From positions 1 to 64,000 of the forward strand of contig JAPLDT010000046.1 in the NCBI GenBank assembly GCA_026391315.1: a DNA stretch of 64,000 bases, given 5' to 3'. A program made the position numbers and the translations under genes. A model generated the notes under the pieces. It made no database searches, was not told the DNA's origin, and saw only the letters and a list, made by a program, of their open reading frames with translations. Positions 15,090-25,300 of the stretch are shown here, piece after piece (positions within the stretch are counted from its first letter, which is position 1; every line of letters begins with the position of its first letter). The stretch is from Bacteroidia bacterium (GTDB lineage Bacteria; Bacteroidota; Bacteroidia; Bacteroidales; Prolixibacteraceae).

Positions 15090-17576
15090 ATGGTTAAATT
15101 CTGTAGTACATGGATGTTGATGATATGTTTCCTTCTTCATGCTGGAGGAAAGGATATTATCCGGATCAATCAAATGGGCTACCTTCCTGATGGTAAAAAA
15201 ATTGCCGTTTTCATTAGCGACAAGGGCGTTATGCTGAAAAAATTCAAACTGATCGATAATCTATCAGGTAATGAGCTCTTCGAAGGAGTTCCGCTTCCTG
15301 CTGAAGGTGCCATGTGGGGTCAAAAAAATGCCTATAGGCTCGATTTTTCTTCTGTCATACAACCAGGTGGGTACCATCTGGAAGCAGCCGAAGCGATTTC
15401 TCCAAATTTTGCTGTCTCAACAGATGTATACAAAGGCTCCGCGGACTATATCCTGACCTATCTCAGACAGCAGCGATGCGGCTTCAACCCGTTTCTAAAA
15501 GATTCCTGTCATACCTCTGATGGCATTGTAGTTGACCATCCCGACAAATCGGGCAAATGGATAGATGTCACAGGAGGTTGGCATGACGCATCCGATTATC
15601 TGCAATATGTGCTTACCTCAGCAAATGCAGTTTACCAAATGCTATTCGCCTACCGCGAAAATCCATCTGTTTACCAGGATAATTTTAAGGCCAATGGATT
15701 ACCCGGATCGAACGGCATTCCTGATATCCTTGATGAGGCTCGCTGGGGATTGGACTGGCTTTTGAAAATGAATCCCGGCAAAGGGGAAATGTATTACCAA
15801 ATCGCTGACGACAGAGACCACAGAGGTTACAGACTCCCTACCCTGGATACTGTCTCCTACGGTTTAGGGAAAAAATTCAGGCCTGTCTATTTCGCTACCG
15901 GAAAGCCTCAGGGGAGCGGAAAACATCAAAACAGAACCACCGGAGTTGCCTCGGTTGCAGCAAAATTCAGTTCATCGTTTGCCCTGGGAAGTGAAATTTT
16001 CAACAGTTTTGATCCTGTTCTTGCTTCCAAATTAAAGATGAAGGCAAGAGAGGCCTGGGAGTTTGCCAACTCCGATCCGGGGGTTTGCCAAACAGCTTGC
16101 GTGGTATCTCCCTATTTTTATGAAGAGGAAAACTACACAGACGATATGGAACTTGCGGCGATTTCATTGTCTCAAATTTCTCATTCAGCAGAAGATCGTA
16201 ATGCAGCCGCGAAGTGGGGAGAGATCGAACAGGTAACTCCCTGGATGGAACTTCACCGTGCCCGCCATTATCAATTCTATCCATTCGTCAATCTTGGCCA
16301 CTCTTTTTTGGCCCAATCTTCTGACAGTCTAATATCTAAGAAATTTGCGGGGTACATGAAGCAGGGGCTGGTGTCCTTACAAAACTTCTCCGCTGGAGAT
16401 CCTTTCCCGATAGGCATACCTTTTATCTGGTGTTCCAACAACCTGGTGGTTGCTGCTGCCACGCAAGCCAGACTCTATCGAAAAATTACAGGAGATCATC
16501 AGTTTGAGGAGCTTGAAGCCGCTTTAACTGACTGGCTCTTTGGGTGCAACCCCTGGGGAACATCGATGATTTGCGGTCTGCCGTTAACTGGTGATTACCC
16601 TGAAGACCCACATTCTGCCATTACCTACTGGATGAAACAACCTACCTGGGGAGGACTTGTTGATGGACCGGTTTACAAACAAATTTTCAATTCGCTGCTT
16701 GGAATAACCCTGCACAGAAGTGACAGCTATGCCGCATTTCAGGGAGGGAAAGCCGTTTATCATGACGATAACGGCGATTACTCTACCAATGAACCGACCA
16801 TGGATGGCACAGCCAGTCTCAGTTACCTGCTCTCCTCACTGGAAGTTACCAAGCCGGAGAACACAGCAAATGGCAGAACTGTGGATAAACAGGGAGCCAT
16901 TGTCAGGTTGAATCAGGCAGAAAAGAAAATTTACCTGATTTTCTCGGCACATGAATTTGGTGAGGGAGGTCCAGCTATTGAAAAGTCCCTGAAGAAGTTT
17001 GGTTCCAAAGGCTCTTTCTTTTTTACGGGTGATTTTTACAGAAACGGGCAAAATTCAGGATTGATCAGACAACTGCTAGCAGATGGCCACTATCTGGGCG
17101 CCCATTCTGACCGCCATTTGTTGTATGCTGGTTGGAACAAAAGAGATTCGACACTGGTAAAACGAGAAAGTTTCGAGAAGGATTTACTGTCCAATTACAA
17201 AGAGATCATTGGTTTTGGAATACAAACCGGAAAAGCCAGATTTTTTCTTCCTCCATATGAATGGTACAACCAGGAAGTGGTATCCTGGGCAAAACAATTG
17301 GGGCTGACCACCATCAACTTCACACCGGACATCAGAACCAATGCGGATTATACTACTCCTGATATGCCCAATTACCGGAGTTCAGAGCAACTGATGAATG
17401 ATCTGAAACAGTTTGAATCCAAAGACCCGAACGGATTGGATGGCGCATTCATCCTCATTCATTTGGGTACTTCACCTCTGCGAATGGATAAATTCTACCT
17501 CCAGCTGGATAATCTTCAGAAATATTTAACTGCAAAGGGATACCAATTCTGCAGCTTATCGGGTGTCAACCCATGA
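15090..17576 (+). CDS. Glycoside hydrolase family 9 fused to a polysaccharide deacetylase
   Basis: Exported two-enzyme fusion, 828 aa. After a signal peptide comes an Ig-like N-domain (about 22-110, IIRINQMGYLP), then a GH9 (alpha/alpha)6 catalytic domain with GGWHDASDYLQY (Asp166, Asp169, a variant of DAGD) and the acid Glu568 in TNEPTMDGTAS. From about residue 612 a NodB/CE4-like domain follows. Its motif 2 is intact (His672 and His676 in AHSDRHL) and FFLPPYEWYN resembles motif 3, but motif 1 reads FSAHEFGEGG (618-627) instead of TFDDG. GH9 enzymes act on beta-1,4-glucans or glucosaminides; the deacetylase and the island suggest an N-acetylated or glucosamine substrate, which is inference. 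The transglutaminase gene starts 42 bases later. Confidence 0.88.
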   Translation: MVKFCSTWMLMICFLLHAGGKDIIRINQMGYLPDGKKIAVFISDKGVMLKKFKLIDNLSGNELFEGVPLPAEGAMWGQKNAYRLDFSSVIQPGGYHLEAAEAISPNFAVSTDVYKGSADYILTYLRQQRCGFNPFLKDSCHTSDGIVVDHPDKSGKWIDVTGGWHDASDYLQYVLTSANAVYQMLFAYRENPSVYQDNFKANGLPGSNGIPDILDEARWGLDWLLKMNPGKGEMYYQIADDRDHRGYRLPTLDTVSYGLGKKFRPVYFATGKPQGSGKHQNRTTGVASVAAKFSSSFALGSEIFNSFDPVLASKLKMKAREAWEFANSDPGVCQTACVVSPYFYEEENYTDDMELAAISLSQISHSAEDRNAAAKWGEIEQVTPWMELHRARHYQFYPFVNLGHSFLAQSSDSLISKKFAGYMKQGLVSLQNFSAGDPFPIGIPFIWCSNNLVVAAATQARLYRKITGDHQFEELEAALTDWLFGCNPWGTSMICGLPLTGDYPEDPHSAITYWMKQPTWGGLVDGPVYKQIFNSLLGITLHRSDSYAAFQGGKAVYHDDNGDYSTNEPTMDGTASLSYLLSSLEVTKPENTANGRTVDKQGAIVRLNQAEKKIYLIFSAHEFGEGGPAIEKSLKKFGSKGSFFFTGDFYRNGQNSGLIRQLLADGHYLGAHSDRHLLYAGWNKRDSTLVKRESFEKDLLSNYKEIIGFGIQTGKARFFLPPYEWYNQEVVSWAKQLGLTTINFTPDIRTNADYTTPDMPNYRSSEQLMNDLKQFESKDPNGLDGAFILIHLGTSPLRMDKFYLQLDNLQKYLTAKGYQFCSLSGVNP

Positions 17577-17618
17577 TAACTACACGGAATTCAAACAAAA
17601 TTTGATTAATTTTAGCAT

Positions 17619-19061
17619 ATGACCAGCATCTTAAGAAATATTGTTTTTATAATCTTCGTGCTTGCAATAGTAACAGGATGCTCTAGTCAGCATGAATCAA
17701 AAAGCATCGCTGAAGCTGGAAAATTATTGGCAAATGGTCAGTTGACACAGGCAACTGTTATGGCAAAAGAGCTTTTAAAATCGCAACAACTTTCTGGAAA
17801 GGAGAAAAGAGAACTTGATTCAATTCTTGAGATGTGTGTTCGGATCCGAAGGGATTTTATGCTGTCGGAACAAGATGTTCTTCAAAAACTGTCAAAGTAT
17901 AATCCGCAGATAGACAGTACTGAGCTAAAGCGACTGGAAAAAGAAGGCAAAATGGATCTGCTCACCATTGACGGTAAAAGAACTTATTTCTCATCCAGCG
18001 TAAGAAATCTGTTTTTGCTCGATACCACCTATGCAAGGTTACGAGCCCAAAAGGAAGGATCATCAATCGATTCATTCACCATTTTCAAATTGAAACATAC
18101 ATCATCTGTACTGGCCAATTCGAATCATTCAGGTGAACCGGTCAATCCGGTAAAGATGAAACTTTCTTATACCATTCGGGTCACTGCAAACGCTATTCCT
18201 TCCGGCGAAACACTCCGCTGCTGGATGCCTTTCCCGAGAGAGAATCATCAGCGGCAACAAGCTGTTCACCTGATTCAGACAGATCCCCGGGAAAACCAGA
18301 TTTCACCTGTCACGGATTTACAACGCACCATATATCTTGAAAAAATAGCGGTTGCCAACCAGCCTACTATTTTCCATACCGAAATGGAAATCACCTCCTC
18401 CGCGCAGTCCTATCAATTGTCGCCTGAAATGATTGTTCCTTATCAAAAAGAGAGCCCCTTGTACAAAGAATATACGGCCGAAAGAGCTCCCCAAATCATT
18501 TTCAATGCCAATATCAAATCATTAGCTAAAAATATCTTACATGGCGAAACCAATCCATTACTTCAGGTAAAAAAAATATATACCTGGATCAATGATTCTG
18601 TCACCTGGGCCAGCGCCCTTGAGTACTCCATCATGCCGGATATCCCCGCATTTGTGATGGAAAAGCGTCACGGAGATTGCGGTATGCAGACCCTGCTATT
18701 TATGACGCTTGCAAGATCAGTGGGCATACCAGTCAAATGGCAAAGTGGATGGATGCTTCATCCCGGAGAAGTGAACCTGCACGATTGGTGCGAAGTTTAT
18801 TACGAGGGAGTTGGCTGGGTACCGCTCGATCAATCATTTGGACTCCAGAATAGTAAGGACGATAAGGTCCGCTATTTTTACATGACCGGTATTGACTCCT
18901 ACCGGATGATTGTCAACGATGATTTCAGCGCTCCTTTGACGCCTTCAAAAAAATATTACCGCAGCGAACCATACGATTTCCAGCGGGGTGAGATTGAGTG
19001 GAAGGGAGGGAATCTCTATTTTGACAAATGGTCATGGCACATGGAGGTGACGTATGAATGA
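17619..19061 (+). CDS. Transglutaminase-like lipoprotein
   Basis: Lipoprotein of 480 aa with lipobox Cys21 (LAIVTGC). A helical N-terminal region (about 30-150) precedes a beta domain and a transglutaminase/protease-fold core with Cys354 (RHGDCGMQTL), His388 (NLHDWCEVYY) and Asp404 (VPLDQSFG), a complete catalytic triad. Such proteins in Bacteroidota are probably periplasmic proteases or peptide transferases; the substrate is unknown. It probably shares a transcript with the GH9-deacetylase gene. About 650 bases of repeats follow it. Confidence 0.85.
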   Translation: MTSILRNIVFIIFVLAIVTGCSSQHESKSIAEAGKLLANGQLTQATVMAKELLKSQQLSGKEKRELDSILEMCVRIRRDFMLSEQDVLQKLSKYNPQIDSTELKRLEKEGKMDLLTIDGKRTYFSSSVRNLFLLDTTYARLRAQKEGSSIDSFTIFKLKHTSSVLANSNHSGEPVNPVKMKLSYTIRVTANAIPSGETLRCWMPFPRENHQRQQAVHLIQTDPRENQISPVTDLQRTIYLEKIAVANQPTIFHTEMEITSSAQSYQLSPEMIVPYQKESPLYKEYTAERAPQIIFNANIKSLAKNILHGETNPLLQVKKIYTWINDSVTWASALEYSIMPDIPAFVMEKRHGDCGMQTLLFMTLARSVGIPVKWQSGWMLHPGEVNLHDWCEVYYEGVGWVPLDQSFGLQNSKDDKVRYFYMTGIDSYRMIVNDDFSAPLTPSKKYYRSEPYDFQRGEIEWKGGNLYFDKWSWHMEVTYE

Positions 19062-19107
19062 CGGAAGTGGAAAAGACGGAGGGACTTAGGGACTGGGAGA
19101 CTAGGAG

Positions 19108-19620
19108 ACGGAGAAAGACAGAGGGAAGACGATAGATAGAACTCCCTGAGCCTGTCGAAGGGGTAGGTCAAAAACAATGTAACTAAACGGTCCCTGAGCT
19201 TGTCGAAGGGGTCGAAGGGGTGGCAAGAATTTGAAAATTGGAAAATATGAAAATGTGAAAATTGGCAGTTGCACAATCCTAAATTTCCTGACCACAATGT
19301 TGATCCTTCTCGAATCCTACCGCGTAGCGGTTATAGTATTGTAGCCCGTGGTAAAGCGACGAAGGAGCGGCACCCCGGGTTGGGAATGATGAATGATCAG
19401 CCGTCCGCGCACGATCATTCAAAAATGGTACATGATCGTATCGGACGGAAGGATCGGATGTTTTGAATGTGAAAATTGGAAAATTACATCGGTCCTTAAG
19501 ACTTGTCGAAGATGATGAAATGACGGAGAGACCGGAAGACGAAAGATAGAACTCCCTGAACCTGTCGAAGGAAATAAGTCAAAACAAGGAAGACTGACGG
19601 TCCCTGAGCCTGTCGAAGGG
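19108..19620. repeat. Duplicated intergenic block with CTGAGCCTGTCGAAG repeats
   Basis: Two diverged copies of a roughly 100-base block (about 19108-19210 and 19522-19620) lie in the same orientation. Each contains GACGGAGA..GAAGACGA.AGATAGA followed by two copies of TCCCTGAGCCTGTCGAAGG, with one-base variants, spaced 48 bases apart. A related single copy, with GCGCAGCC in the middle, occurs at 31918-31938. The whole gap 19062-19717 has no convincing gene; the short open frames over it follow the repeats and look spurious. Confidence 0.8.
19341..19449. repeat. Composite palindromic repeat, copy 1
   Basis: Two modules lie in tandem. Module B (19341-19384) is a hairpin of the form TAGCCC..GG..AGCGACGAAGGAGCG..ACCCCGGGTT. 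Module C (19401-19449) begins CCGTCCGCG and ends TCGGACGGA; in this copy its inner arms ACGATCAT and ATGATCGT extend the stem. Further copies are at 27137-27264, 31971-32107 and 36709-36758. Confidence 0.8.
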
Positions 19621-19717
19621 CAAATAGACAGATAGGACTATCAATGAAATAGAAAAATAATAATGAATTAAAAATAATAAATATCAAACAACTAAAACAT
19701 TTTACCTCGTGAATAAG

Positions 19718-21220
19718 ATGAAGTACTTTTTTGGATTCATTCTTTTGTTTGGCTTCTCACTTTCAATGACGGCAAAAGAGTATCCCAAGCGGGAAATGAG
19801 GGCGGTTTGGATAGCCACTGTTGAAAATATTGACTGGCCATCTAAAACCCAGCTCACCACTGAGCAGCAAAAGGCGGAAATGATCGCTATACTCGATGCT
19901 GCCAAAGAATACAACATGAATGCGGTTGTTTTTCAGATCAGGCCTGATGCCGATGCGCTCTACGCTTCCGAATTTGAACCCTGGTCGGAATGGCTTAGCG
20001 GAAAACAGGGTGTGGCGCCAAATCCATATTATGATCCGCTTCAGTTCACCATTGATGAGTGTCGCAAGCGTGGGCTGGATATTCATGTCTGGCTCAATCC
20101 CTACCGCGCCATCCAGAATATCGACAAAACAATCCCGGCCCCTAACCATGTCGCCAATACACATCCCGAGTGGATGCTTACCTATGGGAAGAAGAAATAT
20201 TTCGATCCGGGAATACCTGCTGTCCGAAATCACGTTTCCCGTGTCGTAAGTGACCTCGTTAAAAGGTATGACATTGATGCCATCCATTTTGACGACTATT
20301 TTTATCCTTACAAAATCACAGGTATTGAATTTCCGGATGAGAATTCTTTCAGAAAATTTGGCGAAGGTTTTGGTCCCCAACAAAAGGAGGATTGGCGCCG
20401 CAACAACGTGGACCTGATTATCCGTCAACTTCACGATAGTATCAAATCCATCAAACCTTGGGTGGAATTTGGTATTTCCCCTTTTGGTGTCTGGCGCAAC
20501 AAGAAAAATGATCCAAACGGATCTGATACCAGGGCAGGGGTTTCCAATTACGACGACCTGTATGCCGATATTCTCAAATGGCAACAGGAAAAATGGATCG
20601 ATTATGTCACTCCTCAACTGTACTGGTACATCGGGAAAGAGGTGGCTGATTACGCCATCCTGGCAAAATGGTGGGCAGAACACAGTTACGGATGCAACAT
20701 CTATATTGGGCAGGCACTTTACCTGATTGATCCCTCTTCCAGAGATCAATCGTGGAGGAGTTCTGACGAAATAACCAAACAACTCTCCCTAAACCGCACC
20801 ATTCCAGGGGTGAATGGAAGTATCTATTTCAGTGCTAAATTCCTGAACAAGAACCCCCTATCAGTGAAGGAGAAACTTTTGAAAGAACATTACCGCTTTC
20901 CTGCACTTACACCAACCAATCCAATGGTTGTTCCTGTAATTCCAGGTAAGCCGATTGGTGCTGTCGTTCAGAAGCAAGGAAAAAACATCGTACTGTCCTG
21001 GCAAAAACAAGAAAACAATACCCTCTTTGTCATCTATCGCTTCAAGTTCCTGCAACGGAAAAAAGTTGAGAATCCTGACAAAATCATTTTTACCACCTCT
21101 TACGAAAAAATTCTCCTGACCGCAGCAAAAGGGTATAGACCTGCCCGATATAGGTATGTAGTTACAGCCTTAAGCCATACTCATACTGAAAGTGACCCGG
21201 TGAAATTTAAAAGAAATTGA
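19718..21220 (+). CDS. GHL10 family glycosidase-like protein (DUF187, YngK-like)
   Basis: Exported protein of 500 aa with signal peptide MKYFFGFILLFGFSLSMTAK and a TIM-barrel hydrolase-like domain of the GHL10 family. Seen: REMRAVWIATVENIDWPS, MNAVVFQIRPDADALY, GLDIHVWLNPYRA and IDAIHFDDYFYPY, the family's acidic strand ends. A C-terminal beta-sandwich like FN3 (about 415-500) ends the protein. Relatives are thought to act on bacterial cell-wall or surface glycans, but activity is poorly characterised. I prefer ATG 19718; a GTG at 19709 would add three residues. The MurT-like gene begins 4 bases after the stop, which ties it to peptidoglycan sugars. Confidence 0.88.
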   Translation: MKYFFGFILLFGFSLSMTAKEYPKREMRAVWIATVENIDWPSKTQLTTEQQKAEMIAILDAAKEYNMNAVVFQIRPDADALYASEFEPWSEWLSGKQGVAPNPYYDPLQFTIDECRKRGLDIHVWLNPYRAIQNIDKTIPAPNHVANTHPEWMLTYGKKKYFDPGIPAVRNHVSRVVSDLVKRYDIDAIHFDDYFYPYKITGIEFPDENSFRKFGEGFGPQQKEDWRRNNVDLIIRQLHDSIKSIKPWVEFGISPFGVWRNKKNDPNGSDTRAGVSNYDDLYADILKWQQEKWIDYVTPQLYWYIGKEVADYAILAKWWAEHSYGCNIYIGQALYLIDPSSRDQSWRSSDEITKQLSLNRTIPGVNGSIYFSAKFLNKNPLSVKEKLLKEHYRFPALTPTNPMVVPVIPGKPIGAVVQKQGKNIVLSWQKQENNTLFVIYRFKFLQRKKVENPDKIIFTTSYEKILLTAAKGYRPARYRYVVTALSHTHTESDPVKFKRN

Positions 21221-21224
21221 CAAA

Positions 21225-22346
21225 ATGACCGACCAAACGAAGCGTAACCAAAGGTATCTTGCCCTTGACGTTCTTCGGGGGATGACTGTCGCCCTGATGA
21301 TACTTGTCAACAACCCGGGGAGTTGGGCCCATATTTATGCCCCATTGGAGCACGCTGCCTGGCAGGGATGCACCCCAACAGATCTGGTTTTCCCATTTTT
21401 TCTTTTTGTCGTGGGAGCTTCCATGTTCTTCTCTTTCTCAAAATATGGAAATCAACTCAACACGGAATCTCTACTAAAAATAGGTAAACGCACCCTTTTG
21501 ATATTTGCCATCGGACTCTTTCTCAACTCATTTCCACAATGGAATTTCGATTTTTCGAAGCTCAGGATCATGGGAGTTTTACAGCGGATAGCACTGGCTT
21601 ATGGCTTTGCAGCCTTGATCGTATTGTCCGTAAATAAAAAATATCTGCCCTACATTGGAGGTGCTATTCTGCTTGTCTATTGGGGTTTGGTCGTTTTTGC
21701 AGGGGGAGCAGATCCATATTCACTTGCGGGAAACCCGGCAAGTGGATTTGACACCGCTCTTTTTGGCGTAAACCATCTTTACAAGGGATTCGGTATTCCG
21801 TTCGATCCTGAAGGGGTGTTCAGCACATTGCCCGCCATTGTCACTGTGGTGATCGGGTATCTTGCGGGTTCAGTCATCAAAGAGGTACCCAAAGTGAAAG
21901 TTCCATCACTTCTTGCGTTGGCAGGAATAACTGCCATTGTGATTGGATGGATCTGGGGACTCTGGTTTCCTCTTTGCAAACCGATCTGGTCTAGTTCTTA
22001 TGTCATTTATTCTGCCGGCTGGGCAGCCCTGGTGCTGGGTCTGCTTATCTGGTTGATTGATGTGAAAGGCTATACCAAATGGACTTCGTTCTTTGTTGTC
22101 TTTGGCGTCAATCCCCTCTTCATTTTTGCTTTCTCCGGCTTGTGGGCAAGAATTCTGGGACGAATGGTTCATGTAACCATGGCCGATAACAAGGTTGTGA
22201 ATGGCTCTACCTGGCTTTACAATGAACTGTTTCTTCCGATGGCCGGGGAGCTGAACGGATCGTTTCTGTATGCAATAACTCATGTGATTCTTTTTTGGAT
22301 GCTGGGGTATATTCTCTGGAAAAGGAAAATTTTCATTAAAGTGTGA
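21225..22346 (+). CDS. murT: MurT-like N-acetylmuramic acid transporter (COG4299 / DUF5009)
   Basis: Polytopic inner-membrane protein, 373 aa, with about ten hydrophobic segments. It belongs to the COG4299 family, related to human HGSNAT. Hallmarks are RYLALDVLRGMTVALMILVN near the N-terminus, then NPGSWAHIYAPLEHAAWQG with His43 (equivalent to the active-site His of HGSNAT), and TPTDLVFPFFLFVVGASM. In Tannerella a member of this family is the MurNAc importer next to murK and murQ. The same three functions occur in this island, so MurNAc import is the best call. An acyltransferase role is the alternative. It starts 4 bases after the GHL10 gene. Confidence 0.85.
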   Translation: MTDQTKRNQRYLALDVLRGMTVALMILVNNPGSWAHIYAPLEHAAWQGCTPTDLVFPFFLFVVGASMFFSFSKYGNQLNTESLLKIGKRTLLIFAIGLFLNSFPQWNFDFSKLRIMGVLQRIALAYGFAALIVLSVNKKYLPYIGGAILLVYWGLVVFAGGADPYSLAGNPASGFDTALFGVNHLYKGFGIPFDPEGVFSTLPAIVTVVIGYLAGSVIKEVPKVKVPSLLALAGITAIVIGWIWGLWFPLCKPIWSSSYVIYSAGWAALVLGLLIWLIDVKGYTKWTSFFVVFGVNPLFIFAFSGLWARILGRMVHVTMADNKVVNGSTWLYNELFLPMAGELNGSFLYAITHVILFWMLGYILWKRKIFIKV

Positions 22347-22399
22347 TGTAGGATTTGGATTTGTGGATTTTGGGATTGTTGGATTAAAAATATTGTGAG

Positions 22400-25300
22400 A
22401 TGGGATTAAGATATAGTTTTTGGGTACTGGCATTTCTAATGGTGGGACAGGTTTCGGGGGCTAACAGGGCAAAAAAACTTTACAACAAAGCCAAAGTTGC
22501 ATCCGTTCAGTTTGCGAAAAACGCTTCAGCCGGAAAGGTCTATAAATTCAAGGTGGATACCCTGAAAATGGATCCAAAAGGAGAGAGAATTGACCTCCAA
22601 ATGACAGCCACTTTTGCGGAGATTCCCTTCAGACCGGAAGATATTCAAAGATATTACACTGACTACAAGCATCTTCTTGGTAGGAAATTCAGAAAAAGCA
22701 ACCTCTCCATCTCTTCCATGGGCAAAGAGATCAGTCAACTGGTGCCCAATTATTACCGAACAAATTCTTTAGGAGTTGACCAGTCGCGGTTTTCAGTTCC
22801 GGCGAAAAGACCTTCCCAAATTGTTATCAACCAGACCAGAAATGTGCGATTTACCAAGGGGCTCGACAGCCGCAACATCGCGCTGTGGCAAAGTCATGGC
22901 TGGTATTATGAAAACACGCTGGATCGGTGGGAATGGCAGCGGGCAAGGGACTTTCTGACAGTCGAAGATATCTGGACCCTTAGCTTTGTCGTTCCTTATC
23001 TCACTCCCATGCTCGAAAATGCGGGTGCCACGGTTTGGCTTCCCCGGGAAAGGGATTTTGGATCGAAGGAGGTAATTGTGGATGCCGAAAAATCTTCAGC
23101 AAATTCTGAATATCTGGAAACTGGCAACTGGCAAACCACTGAAAAACCCGGTTATGGGGTGAAGTATCCTTTTTTGTTTGATGGGGAGAACCCATTTCAG
23201 TTTGGACATGCCAAAACCATTGTTGCAAAAAGTCAGGCTGATGCCACTGTCAAGTATTTGCCAAATATTCCTGAAACAGCGAATTATGCCGTCTATGTCT
23301 CCTATTCTATTGATGATAACAATGTTACAGATGCCCATTATTCGGTACACCATGCCGGTGGCACGACAAATTTCACTGTCAACCAATCCATTGGTGGCGG
23401 CACCTGGATCTATCTCGGTAGTTTCAAATTTGAGAAGGGCAAACATCCTGAAAAAGGAATGGTAGAACTCAGCAACGCCTCCTCAGTGCCCGGCAAGAAG
23501 GTTTCTGCAGATGCCGTCCGCTTTGGCGGAGGAATGGGCAACATTGTCAGGGGCAAGGAGGAACAGTTAAAGCAATTGTTTGATATCAGGGAAAAAGATG
23601 GATTTGCCATGGATTCAGCTATCTGGATGCCGTTTGCCAGTCAGCGGCCAAGGTACCAGGAGGCGGCAAGGTACTACCTTCAATATGCCGGATTCCCCGA
23701 TTCGCTTGTTTACAGCCTGAACCGAACTAAAGTGGATTATTCCAACCGTGGTGCCGATGCTGCTTTGTATGCAAGCCGCGAAAGTGGCAAAGAGGATTAC
23801 AAGGACGACTATATGTGCCGCGGCGAATGGGTGAATTACCTGATGGGAGCTCCAAATGGTCCGACGAAATCGCCAAACAGCAAAGGATTGGGTATTCCCA
23901 TGGATATGTCGATGGGGTTTCATACAGATGCCGGGACAACGAAGGATAGTTCAATCATTGGCACACTGCTGATTTATGACACCACTTTCGACAAGGACCA
24001 ATTTCCCAACGGTCAGTCCAAATGGGCCAGCAGGGACCTTGCAGATCTTGTTCAGACGCAGGTAGTGAATGATTTACGGATATTGCACAAACCCGACTGG
24101 ACCCGGCGGGGTATGTGGAACAAGAGATATTTTGAGGCTGCCCGGCCAAAAGTACCTGCCATTTTATCGGAGCTACTCTCCCACCAGAATTTTGCAGACA
24201 TGTACCTGGCTCAGGATCCACGGTTCAAATTTGATGTCTGCCGGGCCTACTACAAAGGAATTCTAAAATTTCTCTCTTATGAGAATGGCCAGCCCTTTGT
24301 CGTACAGCCACTTCCGGTAGACCATTTCGGAATGACTTTGGAAGGTAATGCGTTGAAGCTTTCATGGGCCCCAGTAAATGATCCCCTTGAACCAACGGCC
24401 TTACCCACTAGCTACAGAATTTACAAAAGGGTGGAAGATGGAGGTTTTGACGAAGGATTCGTAGTTAAAGAACCTACTGTCATTCTCACCGATCTCAAAC
24501 CGGGGACAATTTATAGTTTCAAAGTTGCCGCCCTCAACGATGGTGGAGAGAGCTTTCCTTCCGAGATCCTTGCATGCGCGTTGCCTGTTAACAATACAAA
24601 GCCAGTACTGGTGGTCAACGGTTTTGACCGGTTATGTGCGCCTGATGCCTTTGACAATGGCAAAGAGGCCGGCTTCAGGATGTCGGAAGATGAGGGGGTT
24701 GCCTGGCACGAAAACATGACCTACATTGGAGAACAATATGATTTTGACAGAAAATCACAATGGCTGGATGATGATGCCTCAGGATTCGGTTCCAGTTTCG
24801 CGGATCAGGAGACCAGGATCGTACCCGGAAACAGCTTCGATTATCCCTATGTTCATGGAAAATCGATTCGGAACAACGGATTTGGCTTTATATCCACCAG
24901 CGACGAATGTTTCGAAAAGGGAGACTATCCTGCATCCTCTTTCTCACTGTTCGACCTGATCTTCGGTGAGGAAAAGACGACAAAAAGGTTCATTGGCATT
25001 CCTGGTAAGGACTTTACGATTTTTACGACCGCCATGAGAGACGCCATTTCCAAAATAGCAGAGAGTGATGGGACAAAAATATTGGTATCGGGGGCATATC
25101 TTGGTTCAGATCTTGGTCTGTGCGGGGACACGCTTGCCAGAAAATTTGCCGCCGATGTACTTCATTACAAACACAGGACAGCGCATGGCAGCAAATCCGG
25201 ATTGATTTATACTGTAAATAGTCTGAAGAAAAGTCTTTCGGAGCAATATCATTATGTAAATAACTGGAATCCTTTCATTTACAAAGTTGAAGCGCCCGAT

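Noticed and set aside
19062-19717. Repeats that might be a CRISPR array
   Set aside because: Only two pairs of diverged repeats with unequal spacing and no cas genes; they belong to dispersed intergenic repeat families.
19763-20782. 339-aa minus-strand frame
   Set aside because: Antisense of the GHL10 gene, whose family motifs are unmistakable.
21906-22433. 175-aa minus-strand frame
   Set aside because: Antisense of the MurT-like membrane protein gene; composition is that of a shadow frame.
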